Positions 40,734-50,621 are shown, numbered from the stretch's first letter. The stretch is DNA of 64,000 bases from Burkholderia stabilis (GCF_001742165.1 NZ_CP016442.1:372001-436000), one strand, 5' to 3'. Notes: generated by a model not told the origin, from the sequence alone. Program-made: numbers and translations.

Positions 40734-41522
40734 TCAGGCTGCATCGCGCAGCAGGGCGAGACAGCGTCGCTTGATGTCGACGAACGCGGGCTCGGTGGTG
40801 CTGTCGTCGGTGCGCGGCCGCGCAAGCGGCACGGGAATGTCGGCGACGATGCGCGCGGGGCGCGGCGACAGCATCAGGATGCGGTCGCCGAGAAACAGCG
40901 CTTCCTCGATGTCGTGCGTGACGAACAGGACGGTCGTGCCGATCCGCGACCAGATGTCGAGCAGCAGCGTCTGCATCATCCGGCGCGTTTGCGCGTCGAG
41001 CGCGCCGAACGGCTCGTCCATCAGCAGGATGCGCGGACGGTTGATGAGCACGCGGGCAATTTCGACGCGCTGCTGCATGCCGCCGGAAAGCTGCGCGGGA
41101 TAGTGCGAGCCGTACTGGCCGAGCCCGACGAGTTCGAGCAGCGCAGCCGCTTCGCGGCGGCGTTCGCGAGCAGGTACGCCCTTCATCTTCAACCCGAACG
41201 CGACGTTGTCGATCACGCGTTTCCACGGAAACAGCGTGTGCTGCTGGAACACGAGCCCGCGATCGGGATGCGGGCGTTCGACCGGCTCGCCGTCGACGAC
41301 GATCTCGCCGTGGGTCGCCGCGACATGGCCGGCGAGCGCGCCGAGCAGCGTGGATTTGCCGCATCCGGACGGCCCGAGCACACAGACGAATTCGCCGGGC
41401 GCGATGTCGACGTCGAGCGCATCGAGCGCCGCGAAACGTGCATGGGGCGGCCCGAGTTCGATCGTCAGCGCGCGCATGCCGACGCGGCCATAGGCGGGCG
41501 ACGCCACGCCGGCCGCGCTCAT
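40734..41522 (-). CDS. sulfonate/nitrate-type ABC transporter ATP-binding protein
   Basis: ATPase of a SsuABC/TauABC/NrtABC-class importer. The 262-residue product has Walker A GPSGCGKST near 46, the signature LSGGMQQRVEIARVL near 144 and Walker B ILLMDEPFGALDAQT near 166, then the switch His in VTHDIEEALFLGDRI. It overlaps the permease gene end by four bases (ATGA). The substrate class is set by family only; see the binding protein. Confidence 0.92.
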   Translation of the reverse strand: MSAAGVASPAYGRVGMRALTIELGPPHARFAALDALDVDIAPGEFVCVLGPSGCGKSTLLGALAGHVAATHGEIVVDGEPVERPHPDRGLVFQQHTLFPWKRVIDNVAFGLKMKGVPARERRREAAALLELVGLGQYGSHYPAQLSGGMQQRVEIARVLINRPRILLMDEPFGALDAQTRRMMQTLLLDIWSRIGTTVLFVTHDIEEALFLGDRILMLSPRPARIVADIPVPLARPRTDDSTTEPAFVDIKRRCLALLRDAA

Positions 41523-42394
41523 TGCCGGCCTCCGCGCGGCGCGTACCACGGCGTGAGCGCCGTGCCGATCCGCTTGACGAGCAGGCTGCTGCCCATGCCG
41601 AGCAGGCCGATCAGCGCCATGCCGACGACGATGTCGGGGTAGTTTTGCAGCGTGTAGGACTCCCACGTGAAATAACCGATGCCGTACTGGCCGGCGATCA
41701 TCTCGGCCGTGACGAGGCAGAACCACGCGGTGCCCATCCCGATCGACAGGCCCGTGAAGATCGCCGGCGCGGCGCCGGGCAGGATCACTTCCGCGTACAG
41801 CGCGATGCCGCGCGTGCCGAGGCTGCGCGCGGTTGCGACGAGCCGCGGGTCGACGGCTTCGGCGCCGTGCACGGTGTTGAGCAGGATCGGGAACAGCGCG
41901 CCGACGAAGGTGATGAACATCATGCTCAGCTCGGACGACGGAAACATCAGGATCGCGAGCGGAATCCACGCGACGGCCGGAATCGGCCGCAGCATCTCGA
42001 GCGGCGGCAGCAGCGTGTCCTCGAGCGCGCGATAACGGCCGATCGCGAGCCCGAGGCCGATACCGGCGAATGCCGCCGCGACGAAACCGGCCAGCACGCG
42101 CGTGACGCTCGCGAACAGGTGCATCGGCAGCTTCGGCGATTGCAGGAACGCCCACAGCGCGGGGCCGACGTCGGCCGGCGCGGGTACGTTCGCGAACGTG
42201 ATGATGCCGAGCGACAGCCGCCAGTGCACGGCCGCCTGCCACAGCGCGATGCAGGCGGCGAGCGACGCGATTCGCCATGCGCGGCGGCGTGCGGGTGTCG
42301 GGCGGCGGCGCGCGGCGGTGTGCGGTGCGCGTGTGTCGCCGGCGCGCGGCGGCTCGGCGAGGCGGCGTTTGGCAAGCTCGAAGGTGTCGGCCAT
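41519..42394 (-). CDS. ABC transporter permease (sulfonate/nitrate class)
   Basis: Inner-membrane permease of the BPD type. The 291-residue product has a basic N-terminal tail, about six membrane helices and the EAA loop EVILPGAAPAIFTGLSIGMG near 195-214 that contacts the ATPase. Family block AWIPLAILMFPSSE near 150 is typical of SsuC/TauC. It is followed directly by the ATPase and preceded by the binding protein, 39 bases upstream. Confidence 0.92.
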   Translation of the reverse strand: MADTFELAKRRLAEPPRAGDTRAPHTAARRRPTPARRRAWRIASLAACIALWQAAVHWRLSLGIITFANVPAPADVGPALWAFLQSPKLPMHLFASVTRVLAGFVAAAFAGIGLGLAIGRYRALEDTLLPPLEMLRPIPAVAWIPLAILMFPSSELSMMFITFVGALFPILLNTVHGAEAVDPRLVATARSLGTRGIALYAEVILPGAAPAIFTGLSIGMGTAWFCLVTAEMIAGQYGIGYFTWESYTLQNYPDIVVGMALIGLLGMGSSLLVKRIGTALTPWYAPRGGRQ

Positions 42395-42433
42395 GCTGAA
42401 TTCCGGTGTCGATGAAGGGGGAAAGAAGGGCGC

Positions 42434-43858
42434 TCAGCGTGCCGCGAGCGCTTGCGGCGAGACGGTTTTCGCGGCCGCGTAGTCGACCACCGAACCGGAT
42501 ACCTGCTGCGCGTACGCGTCGGCGCCCGACTTCAGCAGGAACGCGGTCAGCACGCCGTGTGCGTCCTTCACGTACCACGCCTGGTCGGCGAACAGCTTCA
42601 GGCCGCTCGCGTGGTCGTGCACGAAGACCGCGCGCACCTTCGCGGACGGGCCGAGCTTGCCGAGCGCAGCGAATGCGGCTGCAGGGCTCGCGTAGTGGCG
42701 CACGGCTTCGTCGCCGGCGAGCCACACCTGCGCGACGTCGTTGAAATCGCGGATCGGCTTGCCCGTCGACGCATCGTTCGCGACGAGCGGCTGTTTGCCG
42801 TAGTGTTTCAGCGCAGCGTCGTAGTCGAGCCCCGATGCCTTGAGCGCGGCACGGATATAACGATCGTCGACGAACGTCGCGGCGTCGGGCGCGGTGTCGG
42901 TCTTCTTCAGCAGCTTGAGCGTGTCGATCGCGGTTGCGACCGCCTGCCGGTATTCGGGTTTCCACGTCAGGTCGCGGGTCTGGATGCCGAGCGGCCCGTG
43001 ATACAGGTAGTCGACCGGCGCCTCGATGCCGGTGACCTTCTCGATCAGCAGGCTGTATTTTTCAGGGTTCTGCGCGAGCAGGCGGTTCGCCTCGATCACG
43101 GCGCGCAGGTACGCGACGACCACTTCCGGGTAGCGCTGCGCGTAGGCCGCATTGACCAGCGCGCCGTGGAAGGTCGGTGCATGGGTTTGCGCGCCGTCGT
43201 AGATCTTGCGTGCGATGCCGCGATACGGAAACAGGTCGGCGAACGGCACGAAGTCCGCATGCGCGTCGATCTTGTTCGCCTTCAGCGCGCTGCCGGCCAC
43301 TTCCGGCGCCTGCGTGACGATGTTCACGTCGGTGTCGGGGTTCCAGCCCTGCGCCTTGATCGCGCGCAGCAGCATCCCGTGCGCGGTCGACGCGAACGGC
43401 ACCGAGATCGTCTTGCCCTTGAGATCGGCCAGCGAGCGCACCGGCGAATTCGTCGGCACGACGATCCCGTTGCCGCTGCCGTCGATGCTGCCGTCGAGCA
43501 CGGTGATGAACACGCTCTGGCGGCCGGCCTTCCTGAACGCCGCGCCGTTCAGTGCGCCGGGGAAATCGGCCATCGCGCCGAAGTCGAGCTTGCCGGCGAC
43601 CATCTCGTTGGTGAGCGGCGCGCCGGACGTGAAGTCCTTCCACTGCACGTCGTACTTCACGTCCTGGTACTTGCCGGTGCGCGGCAGGTACTTGTCGAGC
43701 AGGTGCAACTCGCGGATCAGCAGGCCGCCGGTCGCGCAGTTGATCGTCGTGTCCTGCGTGCCGATCGCGACGCGGATCGTCTCCGCATGGGCGAAACCGG
43801 TGGCCGCGATGGCGATCGACGCGGCGAGCAGGCGGAACTTCCGTAGCGTGGGGTTCAT
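42434..43858 (-). CDS. ABC substrate-binding protein with a NosL-like C-terminal domain
   Basis: Periplasmic binding protein of the SsuA/TauA/NrtA fold with a signal peptide cleaved after FAHA (residue 25). The N-terminal 350 residues have the expected pattern (VAIGTQDTTINCATGGLLI, LDFGAMADFPGALNGAAF, SVPFASTAHGMLLRAI). At 474 residues it is over 100 longer than the family. The extra C-terminal part (about 370-474; VWLAGDEAVRHYASPAAAF, then AVFVHDHASGLKLFADQAWYV) resembles NosL copper-chaperone domains but lacks the metal-ligand Cys-x-x-Met. Confidence 0.82.
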   Translation of the reverse strand: MNPTLRKFRLLAASIAIAATGFAHAETIRVAIGTQDTTINCATGGLLIRELHLLDKYLPRTGKYQDVKYDVQWKDFTSGAPLTNEMVAGKLDFGAMADFPGALNGAAFRKAGRQSVFITVLDGSIDGSGNGIVVPTNSPVRSLADLKGKTISVPFASTAHGMLLRAIKAQGWNPDTDVNIVTQAPEVAGSALKANKIDAHADFVPFADLFPYRGIARKIYDGAQTHAPTFHGALVNAAYAQRYPEVVVAYLRAVIEANRLLAQNPEKYSLLIEKVTGIEAPVDYLYHGPLGIQTRDLTWKPEYRQAVATAIDTLKLLKKTDTAPDAATFVDDRYIRAALKASGLDYDAALKHYGKQPLVANDASTGKPIRDFNDVAQVWLAGDEAVRHYASPAAAFAALGKLGPSAKVRAVFVHDHASGLKLFADQAWYVKDAHGVLTAFLLKSGADAYAQQVSGSVVDYAAAKTVSPQALAAR

Positions 43859-43907
43859 GTGTCGTGAGTCCGGTTGTTGGGCAATCGATGGGCCGGTTGC
43901 GCGCCGC

Positions 43908-44153
43908 TCAGCGCAGCAGGTAAGGGATGTCGACCTTGACCGCGCCGGTCGGGCAATCGCGCTCGCACGGCATGCAGTACCAGCATTCGTCGAACTGCAT
44001 GTAGGCCTTGCCCTTGGTCACGTCGATCGCGAGCAGGTCGAGCGGGCACACGTCGACGCAGACGGTGCAGCCCTTGTCGGCGATGCACAGCCCCTCGTCG
44101 ATCGTGACGGGTGCGCTGCTGCGCTGGAAGATGTCGTGCGGGGTATGGGGCAC
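43908..44153 (-). CDS. AprB-like 2x[4Fe-4S] ferredoxin subunit
   Basis: Small di-cluster iron-sulfur protein, probably the electron-transfer subunit of the adjacent flavoprotein. The 81-residue product has two cluster motifs: Cys23, 29, 32, 36 (CIADKGCTVCVDVCPLD) and Cys57, 60, 63, 67 (CWYCMPCERDCPTG). The spacing of the first (C-x5-C-x2-C-x3-C) fits AprB-type subunits. Its gene starts 11 bases after the flavoprotein gene ends and is followed by the binding-protein gene after 49 bases. Confidence 0.88.
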   Translation of the reverse strand: MPHTPHDIFQRSSAPVTIDEGLCIADKGCTVCVDVCPLDLLAIDVTKGKAYMQFDECWYCMPCERDCPTGAVKVDIPYLLR

Positions 44154-44164
44154 GGTAGGGCTCC

Positions 44165-45904
44165 TCAGAGGGCGGCCGCGAGTGCGGCCGGTTCGCGGAT
44201 GCGCAGATGCGCGTAGGCGCTGCGTTCGTCGTCGGCCAGCGGCACGATGTACGGTTCGACCGGCCGCTTCTCGCTTTGCATCGCGCCGTCGGCGCCTTTG
44301 CGCAGCCAGGTATGGCAGAACCAGTCGGCGTCGTTGCGCTGCGGGAAGTCGACGCGATGGTGGTACAGCCCCCAGCGGCTCTCGGTGCGAAACAGCGACG
44401 CGCGCGCGGCCATTTCCGCGCAGTCGCGGATCGCGCGCACTTCGGCCGCGCGCATCAGCTCGTGCGGATGGCTTGCTTTCATTTCTTCGATATCCTCAGT
44501 AATTCCGTCAAAACGTTGCAGCCCGATTTCCATCTTGCGCGTCACCTTCGGCGGTTGCAGATAGTCGTTCACCATGCGGCGCAGCTTGTATTCCACTTGT
44601 GCCGGCGCCAGGCCGCGCTCGCGTGACAGCGGCGCGAGCACGCGTGCGCGCTCGGCGTCGACCTGTTCTTGGTCCACCGGCGCATGGTCGCGGCCGGCCA
44701 CGTACTCGGCCGCGTTGTGTCCCGCAAACCAGCCGTACGTGAACGCGCCGAGCATGTAGTTGTGCGGGACGGCGGCCATGTCACCGGCCGCGTAGAGCCC
44801 GGGCACCGTCGTCTCCGCGCGCGCGTTCACGTACACGCCGGATGCGCTGTGGCCGCTGCAGAAACCGATCTCGGAGATGTGCATCTCGACCATCTGGCTC
44901 CGGTAATCGGTTCCGCGCCCCGCATGAAAGCGGCCGCGGCTCGGCCGCTCGTTCGTGTGCAGGATCTGCTCGATGGTCCGGATCGTTTCTTCCGCGAGAT
45001 GGTCGAGCTTCAGGAACACCGGGCCGTTGCCGCTTTGCAGTTCCTGGTAGAACTCCCACATCATCTGGCCGCTCCAGTAATCGCATTCGATGAAACGCTC
45101 GCCCTTGCCGTTCGCGGTGAAGCCGCCGAGCGGGCCGGTCACGTACGCGCATGCGGGGCCGTTGTAGTCCTTGATCAGCGGATTGATCTGGAAGCATTCG
45201 AGATTCGCGAGCGCGGCGCCCGCGTGATAGGCCATCGCGTAGCCGTCGCCCGCGTTGGTCGGGTTCTCGTACGTACCCATCAGGTAACCCGACGCCGGCA
45301 GCCCGAGCCGCCCGGCCGCGCCGCAGCAGAGAATCACGGCCTTCGCGCGGATCACGTGGAATTCCGCGGTACGGCAGTCGAAACCGAGCACGCCGCTCGC
45401 GCGGCCTTGCGCGTCGGTCAGCACGCGCGTCGCGACGATGCGGTTCGTGATCGCGATGCGCGCGCGCTTCAGTTGCCGGTACAGCACCTTCTTGATGTCG
45501 TGTCCTTCCGGCATCGGCAGCACGTACGAGCCCATGTGATGGACCTTCTTCACTGCGTAGTCGCCGGTGCCGTCCTTCTCGAACTTCACGCCCCAGCGGT
45601 CGAGCTGCTCGATCGTCGCGAAGCTGTGCTGCGCATACGCGTGAACGGCTTCCTGGTCGACGATCCCGTCGTTGGCGATCGTGATCTCGCGTGTGTACTG
45701 CTCGGGCGTCGCGTGTCCGGGGATCACCGCGTTGTTCAGGCCGTCCATCCCCATCGAGATCGCGCCGCTGCGCTTCACGTTGGCCTTTTCGAGCAGCAGC
45801 ACGCGCAGGGACGGGTCGCGCTCCTTCGCCTTGATCGCCGCCATCGGGCCGGCCGTGCCGCCGCCGACCACGACGATGTCGTATTCGAGTACTTGGGTAT
45901 TCAT
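44165..45904 (-). CDS. AprA-like FAD-dependent oxidoreductase (fumarate-reductase flavoprotein family)
   Basis: Flavoprotein resembling adenylylsulfate reductase alpha subunit. The 579-residue product starts with the FAD Rossmann site DIVVVGGGTAGPMAAIKAKE (9-28), has KRSGAISMGMDGLNNAV near 48, ILCCGAAGRLGLPASGY near 195, VEMHISEIGFCSGHSASGVY near 340, and the C-terminal SRWGLYHHRVDFPQRND-type block. Together with the ferredoxin it has AprAB architecture, but Burkholderia does not do dissimilatory sulfate reduction, so the substrate differs. The gene overlaps the GntR stop by four bases (ATGA). Confidence 0.82.
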   Translation of the reverse strand: MNTQVLEYDIVVVGGGTAGPMAAIKAKERDPSLRVLLLEKANVKRSGAISMGMDGLNNAVIPGHATPEQYTREITIANDGIVDQEAVHAYAQHSFATIEQLDRWGVKFEKDGTGDYAVKKVHHMGSYVLPMPEGHDIKKVLYRQLKRARIAITNRIVATRVLTDAQGRASGVLGFDCRTAEFHVIRAKAVILCCGAAGRLGLPASGYLMGTYENPTNAGDGYAMAYHAGAALANLECFQINPLIKDYNGPACAYVTGPLGGFTANGKGERFIECDYWSGQMMWEFYQELQSGNGPVFLKLDHLAEETIRTIEQILHTNERPSRGRFHAGRGTDYRSQMVEMHISEIGFCSGHSASGVYVNARAETTVPGLYAAGDMAAVPHNYMLGAFTYGWFAGHNAAEYVAGRDHAPVDQEQVDAERARVLAPLSRERGLAPAQVEYKLRRMVNDYLQPPKVTRKMEIGLQRFDGITEDIEEMKASHPHELMRAAEVRAIRDCAEMAARASLFRTESRWGLYHHRVDFPQRNDADWFCHTWLRKGADGAMQSEKRPVEPYIVPLADDERSAYAHLRIREPAALAAAL

Positions 45905-46671
45905 CGCGGGTTCCTTGCAGGTTTGCGCGCCTTTTGCCGGTCGATGCGCAACCGGTACTGGAAGGCGTCGCCGCGGAAGTAGAGGTATTCGTAGTCGATC
46001 GGCGCGCCCGACGCGTCGTGCGTGAGGCGCTCGATGCGCAGCACGGGGCTGCTTTCCTCGACGCGCAGCGCATCGACGATCTCGTCGTCGGCGAGGATCG
46101 CGTCGATCGACACGTCGGCATGGCCGAGCGGGATGCCGCAGTCGTTCTCGAGGATCAGGAAGATGTCGCGGCTCGCGAGATCGGCGCCCGCGAGACGCTT
46201 GCCGAGCGCTTCGGGCACCCAGGTCTGTTCGAGCGACACGGGCTCGCGGTTCAGCAGCCGCACGCGATGAATCTCGACGAGCGGTGCGCCCTCGGGCACG
46301 TTCAGCTTCGTCGCGAGATGGCGGTCGGCCTTGACGGTGCGCAGGCTGCGCAACTGGTTGACGATCTCGTAGCCCATCGACGACATCGCCTCGGCGAAGC
46401 CCTGCAGCGACGTCACGTTCTGGAACGCCTTCGGCTTCGACACGAACGTGCCCTTGCCGTGCAGCTTGAACAGCAGGCCTTCCTTTTGCAGATCGCCGAG
46501 TGCCTGGCGCACCGTGATGCGGCTGACGTCGAACATCGCGCAGAGTTCGTGCTCGGACGGCATCCGGCTGTGCGGCGCATAGGTGCCGTCGAGAATGCGC
46601 GCGCGCAGCATGTCCTTGATCTGCACGTAGAGCGGGGCCGCCGACAGCGGCACGACGTTGGGTGGGGGCAT
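45901..46671 (-). CDS. GntR/HutC-family transcriptional regulator
   Basis: Repressor with N-terminal winged HTH (PLYVQIKDMLRARILDG, then MPSEHELCAMFDVSRITVRQ, residues about 13-58) and a C-terminal UTRA ligand domain (VEIHRVRLLNREPVSLEQTW, DYEYLYFRGDAFQYRLRID). The 256-residue product is the first gene of the operon with the flavoprotein, ferredoxin, ABC transporter, HEAT and DUF971 genes. The palindrome at 46679-46692 in its leader is the likely operator, so autoregulation is expected. Confidence 0.92.
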   Translation of the reverse strand: MPPPNVVPLSAAPLYVQIKDMLRARILDGTYAPHSRMPSEHELCAMFDVSRITVRQALGDLQKEGLLFKLHGKGTFVSKPKAFQNVTSLQGFAEAMSSMGYEIVNQLRSLRTVKADRHLATKLNVPEGAPLVEIHRVRLLNREPVSLEQTWVPEALGKRLAGADLASRDIFLILENDCGIPLGHADVSIDAILADDEIVDALRVEESSPVLRIERLTHDASGAPIDYEYLYFRGDAFQYRLRIDRQKARKPARNPR

Positions 46672-46678
46672 CGGTCAA

Positions 46679-46692
46679 CTTGTTATGACAAG
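46679..46692. promoter_or_regulatory. HutC-type operator upstream of the GntR gene
   Basis: CTTGT-TATG-ACAAG is a perfect 5-bp inverted repeat with a 4-bp spacer, matching the half-site shape of HutC/FarR operators. It lies 7 bases before the regulator start on the minus strand. Confidence 0.65.
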
Positions 46693-47037
46693 ATTGCTCG
46701 AGTGTAGTCGGCGCGATTGCGCGCCCTAACCAACGATTTCTGATTTCGACTTTCCGATTTCGGAAAAGCGCGGCGGCAGGTCGTCGCCCGAACGGGCAGT
46801 TCGGTGCCCGGTGTCCAGTGTCGGCCCGATCGGCCCCTTGCCGGCCGCACGGATTCGCCGACAATGAAAATATTGGGCTGCGCGTGCGGCGCGCATGTCG
46901 ATTTCCCGATGTGTCGCCCGTCGTATCGATGTCGACCGGGCTTGCGACAGCGTCGATGGGGCAGCCGGCCCCGCCACCGCGCCGCGCTGCACAAGCCCGG
47001 TTTCCGAAGGTTGCGCAAACGAGAAAGGAGACGCCAG
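46693..47037. other. regulator-MFS divergent intergenic region
   Basis: 345 bases without a supported gene. It carries the leaders of both divergent genes; the part next to the regulator is AT-richer. I did not identify the promoters with confidence. Some in-frame extension of the flavoprotein frame runs through it but has no start signal. Confidence 0.4.
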
Positions 47038-48249
47038 ATGCCGGATTCCCGATACCGCTGGGTGATCGTCGCCGCGGGCGGCCTGATGGGCTGCATCGCG
47101 ATCGGCGCGATGTTTTCGCTGCCCGTGTTCCTGCGGTCCATTGCACGCGACACGGGCTGGTCGATGACCGGCATTTCCGGCGCGATGACGCTCGGCTTCA
47201 TCGCGATGGCCTTCGCGAGCATGGCGTGGGGTAGCCTGTCGGACCGTATCGGCACACGCGCGGTCGTCGTGACGGGCGCCGTGCTGCTGTCGGCGAGCCT
47301 GGCGCTGGCGAGCCGCGCGCCGTCGCTGCTCGCGTTTCAGCTGACCTTCGGCCTCGCCGTCGGCGGCGCGACGGCCGCGGTGTTCGCGCCGATGATGGCG
47401 TGCGTGACAGGCTGGTTCGACACGCACCGCAGCCTGGCGGTGTCGCTCGTGTCCGCCGGCATGGGCATGGCGCCGATGACGATGTCGCCGCTGGCCGCGT
47501 GGCTCGTGTCCGCACACGGCTGGCGTACGTCGATGCTGCTCATCGCGGCGCTGGCGGCGGCCGTGATGATTCCGGCGTCGCTGCTGGTGCGCCGGGCGCC
47601 CGCGCTCGACGGCACGCATGCCGCGGCGGCGCCTGCCGGTGCGCCTGGGGCGATGTCGGTCGGGGATGCGTTGCGTTCGCCGCAGTTCATGGTGCTGCTG
47701 CTGACCAATTTCTTTTGCTGCGCGACGCATTCGGGCCCGATCTTCCACACGGTCAGCTATGCGGTGACGTGCGGAATCCCGCTGATCGTCGCAGTGTCGA
47801 TCTACAGCGTCGAGGGGCTTGCGGGCATGGGCGGCCGGATCGTGTTCGGAATCCTGGGCGACCGCATCGGTGCGAAGCGCATGCTGGTGACGGGGCTGCT
47901 CGCGCAGGCGCTCGGCGCGCTCGGCTACTACTTCGTGCGCACGCTCGACGGGTTCTACGCGGTCGCGACGCTGTTCGGCTTCATCTACGCCGGCGTGATG
48001 CCGCTGTATTCGGTGCTCGCACGCGAGAATTTCCCGCTGCGGATGATGGGCACCGTGATCGGCGGCTGCGCGATGGCCGGCAGCCTCGGGATGGCGGCGG
48101 GGCCCGTCGCCGGCGGCCTGATCGTCGATACGTTCGGCAGTTATGGCTGGCTGTACATCGGTTCGTTCGCGATCGGCGTCGGCGCATTCCTGATCGCGAT
48201 GATGTTCCGTCCGTTTGCAAAAACGCGGCCGGACACGGTGGCCGCGTGA
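47038..48249 (+). CDS. MFS transporter (monocarboxylate/oxalate-type family)
   Basis: Twelve-helix major-facilitator carrier. The 403-residue product begins MPDSRYRWVIVAAGGLMGCI and has the inter-helix 2-3 motif GSLSDRIGTRAVVV near 62-75 and its repeat FGILGDRIGAKRMLV near 275. It lacks a large insertion in the central loop. AAAGGAG lies 7 bases before the ATG. Divergent from the GntR/AprA-like operon, so it may export or import the same compound; that is inference. Confidence 0.88.
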   Translation: MPDSRYRWVIVAAGGLMGCIAIGAMFSLPVFLRSIARDTGWSMTGISGAMTLGFIAMAFASMAWGSLSDRIGTRAVVVTGAVLLSASLALASRAPSLLAFQLTFGLAVGGATAAVFAPMMACVTGWFDTHRSLAVSLVSAGMGMAPMTMSPLAAWLVSAHGWRTSMLLIAALAAAVMIPASLLVRRAPALDGTHAAAAPAGAPGAMSVGDALRSPQFMVLLLTNFFCCATHSGPIFHTVSYAVTCGIPLIVAVSIYSVEGLAGMGGRIVFGILGDRIGAKRMLVTGLLAQALGALGYYFVRTLDGFYAVATLFGFIYAGVMPLYSVLARENFPLRMMGTVIGGCAMAGSLGMAAGPVAGGLIVDTFGSYGWLYIGSFAIGVGAFLIAMMFRPFAKTRPDTVAA

Positions 48250-48538
48250 CCGGGGAACGGAAGGGAAGCGGCCTTTGTTTCGACGGATCGGGGAGGTCCG
48301 GCCCGCGTCGTCGCAAATAAATTGAGAAAAATAGAGGGCCAGACACCGCTTGTATTTGCCGGTGCCAGAATCGCGCTCTGCCCGCTGCGGCGCAGCAGAG
48401 CGGCAAGTGACGCCGATCGGCGTGCATGCTTCGCGATTCGGCCCCTAAAAAACGCAATATCGAGCATACATTCGAAGGGCCTGTCATACCCGCGTCACCC
48501 TGCTAGAATTCGGCCTGCCGCATTGTTCCGATTGACTG

Positions 48539-49533
<995 letters not shown>

Positions 49534-49641
49534 TCGCGCCGGCCGCGCCCTTGGCCCCGAGCGGCCCGGGTACGCACGGTTCCGTGAACCGGAGACGGTT
49601 CGGACCCTCTAAGCAGGTTTGACGACCCGACACCTTTCGCC

Positions 49642-50580
49642 ATGTCCTTCCAGCCCGCCGCGTCCTACACCATCCGCCTGATGGCGCCGTCCGGTTATCC
49701 GCACGACCCCGACGCGATCAATCGCGCGCTCGAACGCCTCAGCACCGCGCAGCATCGCATCGAGAACATCGAGGCGACACAGCGGCGCTTCCAGCGGTTC
49801 GGCGGCACCGACGGCGAGCGGGCAGGCGACCTGAACCGCCTCGCCGATCCCGAGCGGCCGCTGCCGGACATCGCGCTTGCGGTGCGCGGCGGCTACGGCG
49901 CCGCGCGCATCCTGCACGGGCTCGACTATCGCGGGCTCGAGCGCCGGCTGCGCGACCAGCCGGTCGCGCTCGTCGGCCACAGCGATTTCACGGCGATCCA
50001 GCTCGCGCTGTACGCGAAGGCGCGCATCAAGACGTTCGGCGGCCCGATGCTGTCTGCCGATTTCGGCGCGGAAACGCCGAGCGACTTCACGATGCAGCAT
50101 TTCTGGCAGACGCTGACGCAGCCGAGCACGACGATCATCACCGAAGCGCCGCAGGTGCAGACCGTGAACGTGACGGGCACGCTGTGGGGCGGCAACCTCG
50201 CGATCCTCACGTCGCTCGTCGGCACGCCGTACATGCCCGACATCGAGGGCGGCATCCTGTTCATCGAGGACGTCAACGAGCAGCCGTTCCGGATCGAGAG
50301 GATGATCTACCAGTTGCACCTGTCGGGGTTGCTCGCGCGCCAGCAGGCGCTCGTGCTTGGCCAGTTCACGGGTGCGCGGCCGTTCGAGTACGACAACGGC
50401 TACGACATGCAGGCGATGATCGACCAGGTGCGCGCGGTGATCGGCATCCCGGTCGTCACGGGGCTGCAGTTCGGCCACGTGCCCGACCTGCTGACGCTGC
50501 CGTTCGGCGCGCAGGCTCAACTGGTCGCGAATGCGCACGGCTTCCGGCTGACGCTGTCGGACTATCCGCATCTCGGCTGA
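49642..50580 (+). CDS. ldcA: LD-carboxypeptidase (murein tetrapeptide carboxypeptidase)
   Basis: S66 serine peptidase that trims the terminal D-Ala of murein tetrapeptides in recycling. The 312-residue product has the nucleophile Ser in VALVGHSDFTAIQLAL near 115, ALAVRGGYGAARIL near 78, the Glu in TGTLWGGNLAIL near 183, FIEDVNEQPFRIERM near 212, and the His in QFGHVPDLLTLPFG near 278. 108 bases after tadA; followed by a hairpin terminator. Confidence 0.93.
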   Translation: MSFQPAASYTIRLMAPSGYPHDPDAINRALERLSTAQHRIENIEATQRRFQRFGGTDGERAGDLNRLADPERPLPDIALAVRGGYGAARILHGLDYRGLERRLRDQPVALVGHSDFTAIQLALYAKARIKTFGGPMLSADFGAETPSDFTMQHFWQTLTQPSTTIITEAPQVQTVNVTGTLWGGNLAILTSLVGTPYMPDIEGGILFIEDVNEQPFRIERMIYQLHLSGLLARQQALVLGQFTGARPFEYDNGYDMQAMIDQVRAVIGIPVVTGLQFGHVPDLLTLPFGAQAQLVANAHGFRLTLSDYPHLG

Positions 50581-50598
50581 TGCCGGTGAGGTCGATCG

Positions 50599-50621
50599 AA
50601 AGGCGGGTTTCCCGCCTTTTT
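50599..50621 (+). terminator. ldcA terminator
   Basis: AAGGCGGG-TTT-CCCGCCTT followed by a T-rich stretch 19 bases after the ldcA stop: a canonical intrinsic terminator. Confidence 0.88.

Noticed and set aside
44165..47146. A 993-codon open frame that would extend the AprA-like flavoprotein upstream
   Set aside because: The extension crosses the GntR gene in another frame and the intergenic region; the family N terminus and the ATGA overlap place the start at 45904.
49540..49640. A tRNA-like pattern on the minus strand between tadA and ldcA
   Set aside because: A GGTTCACGG-like stretch and short stems are present, but there is no acceptor stem, anticodon arm or CCA-type end that fits a cloverleaf.
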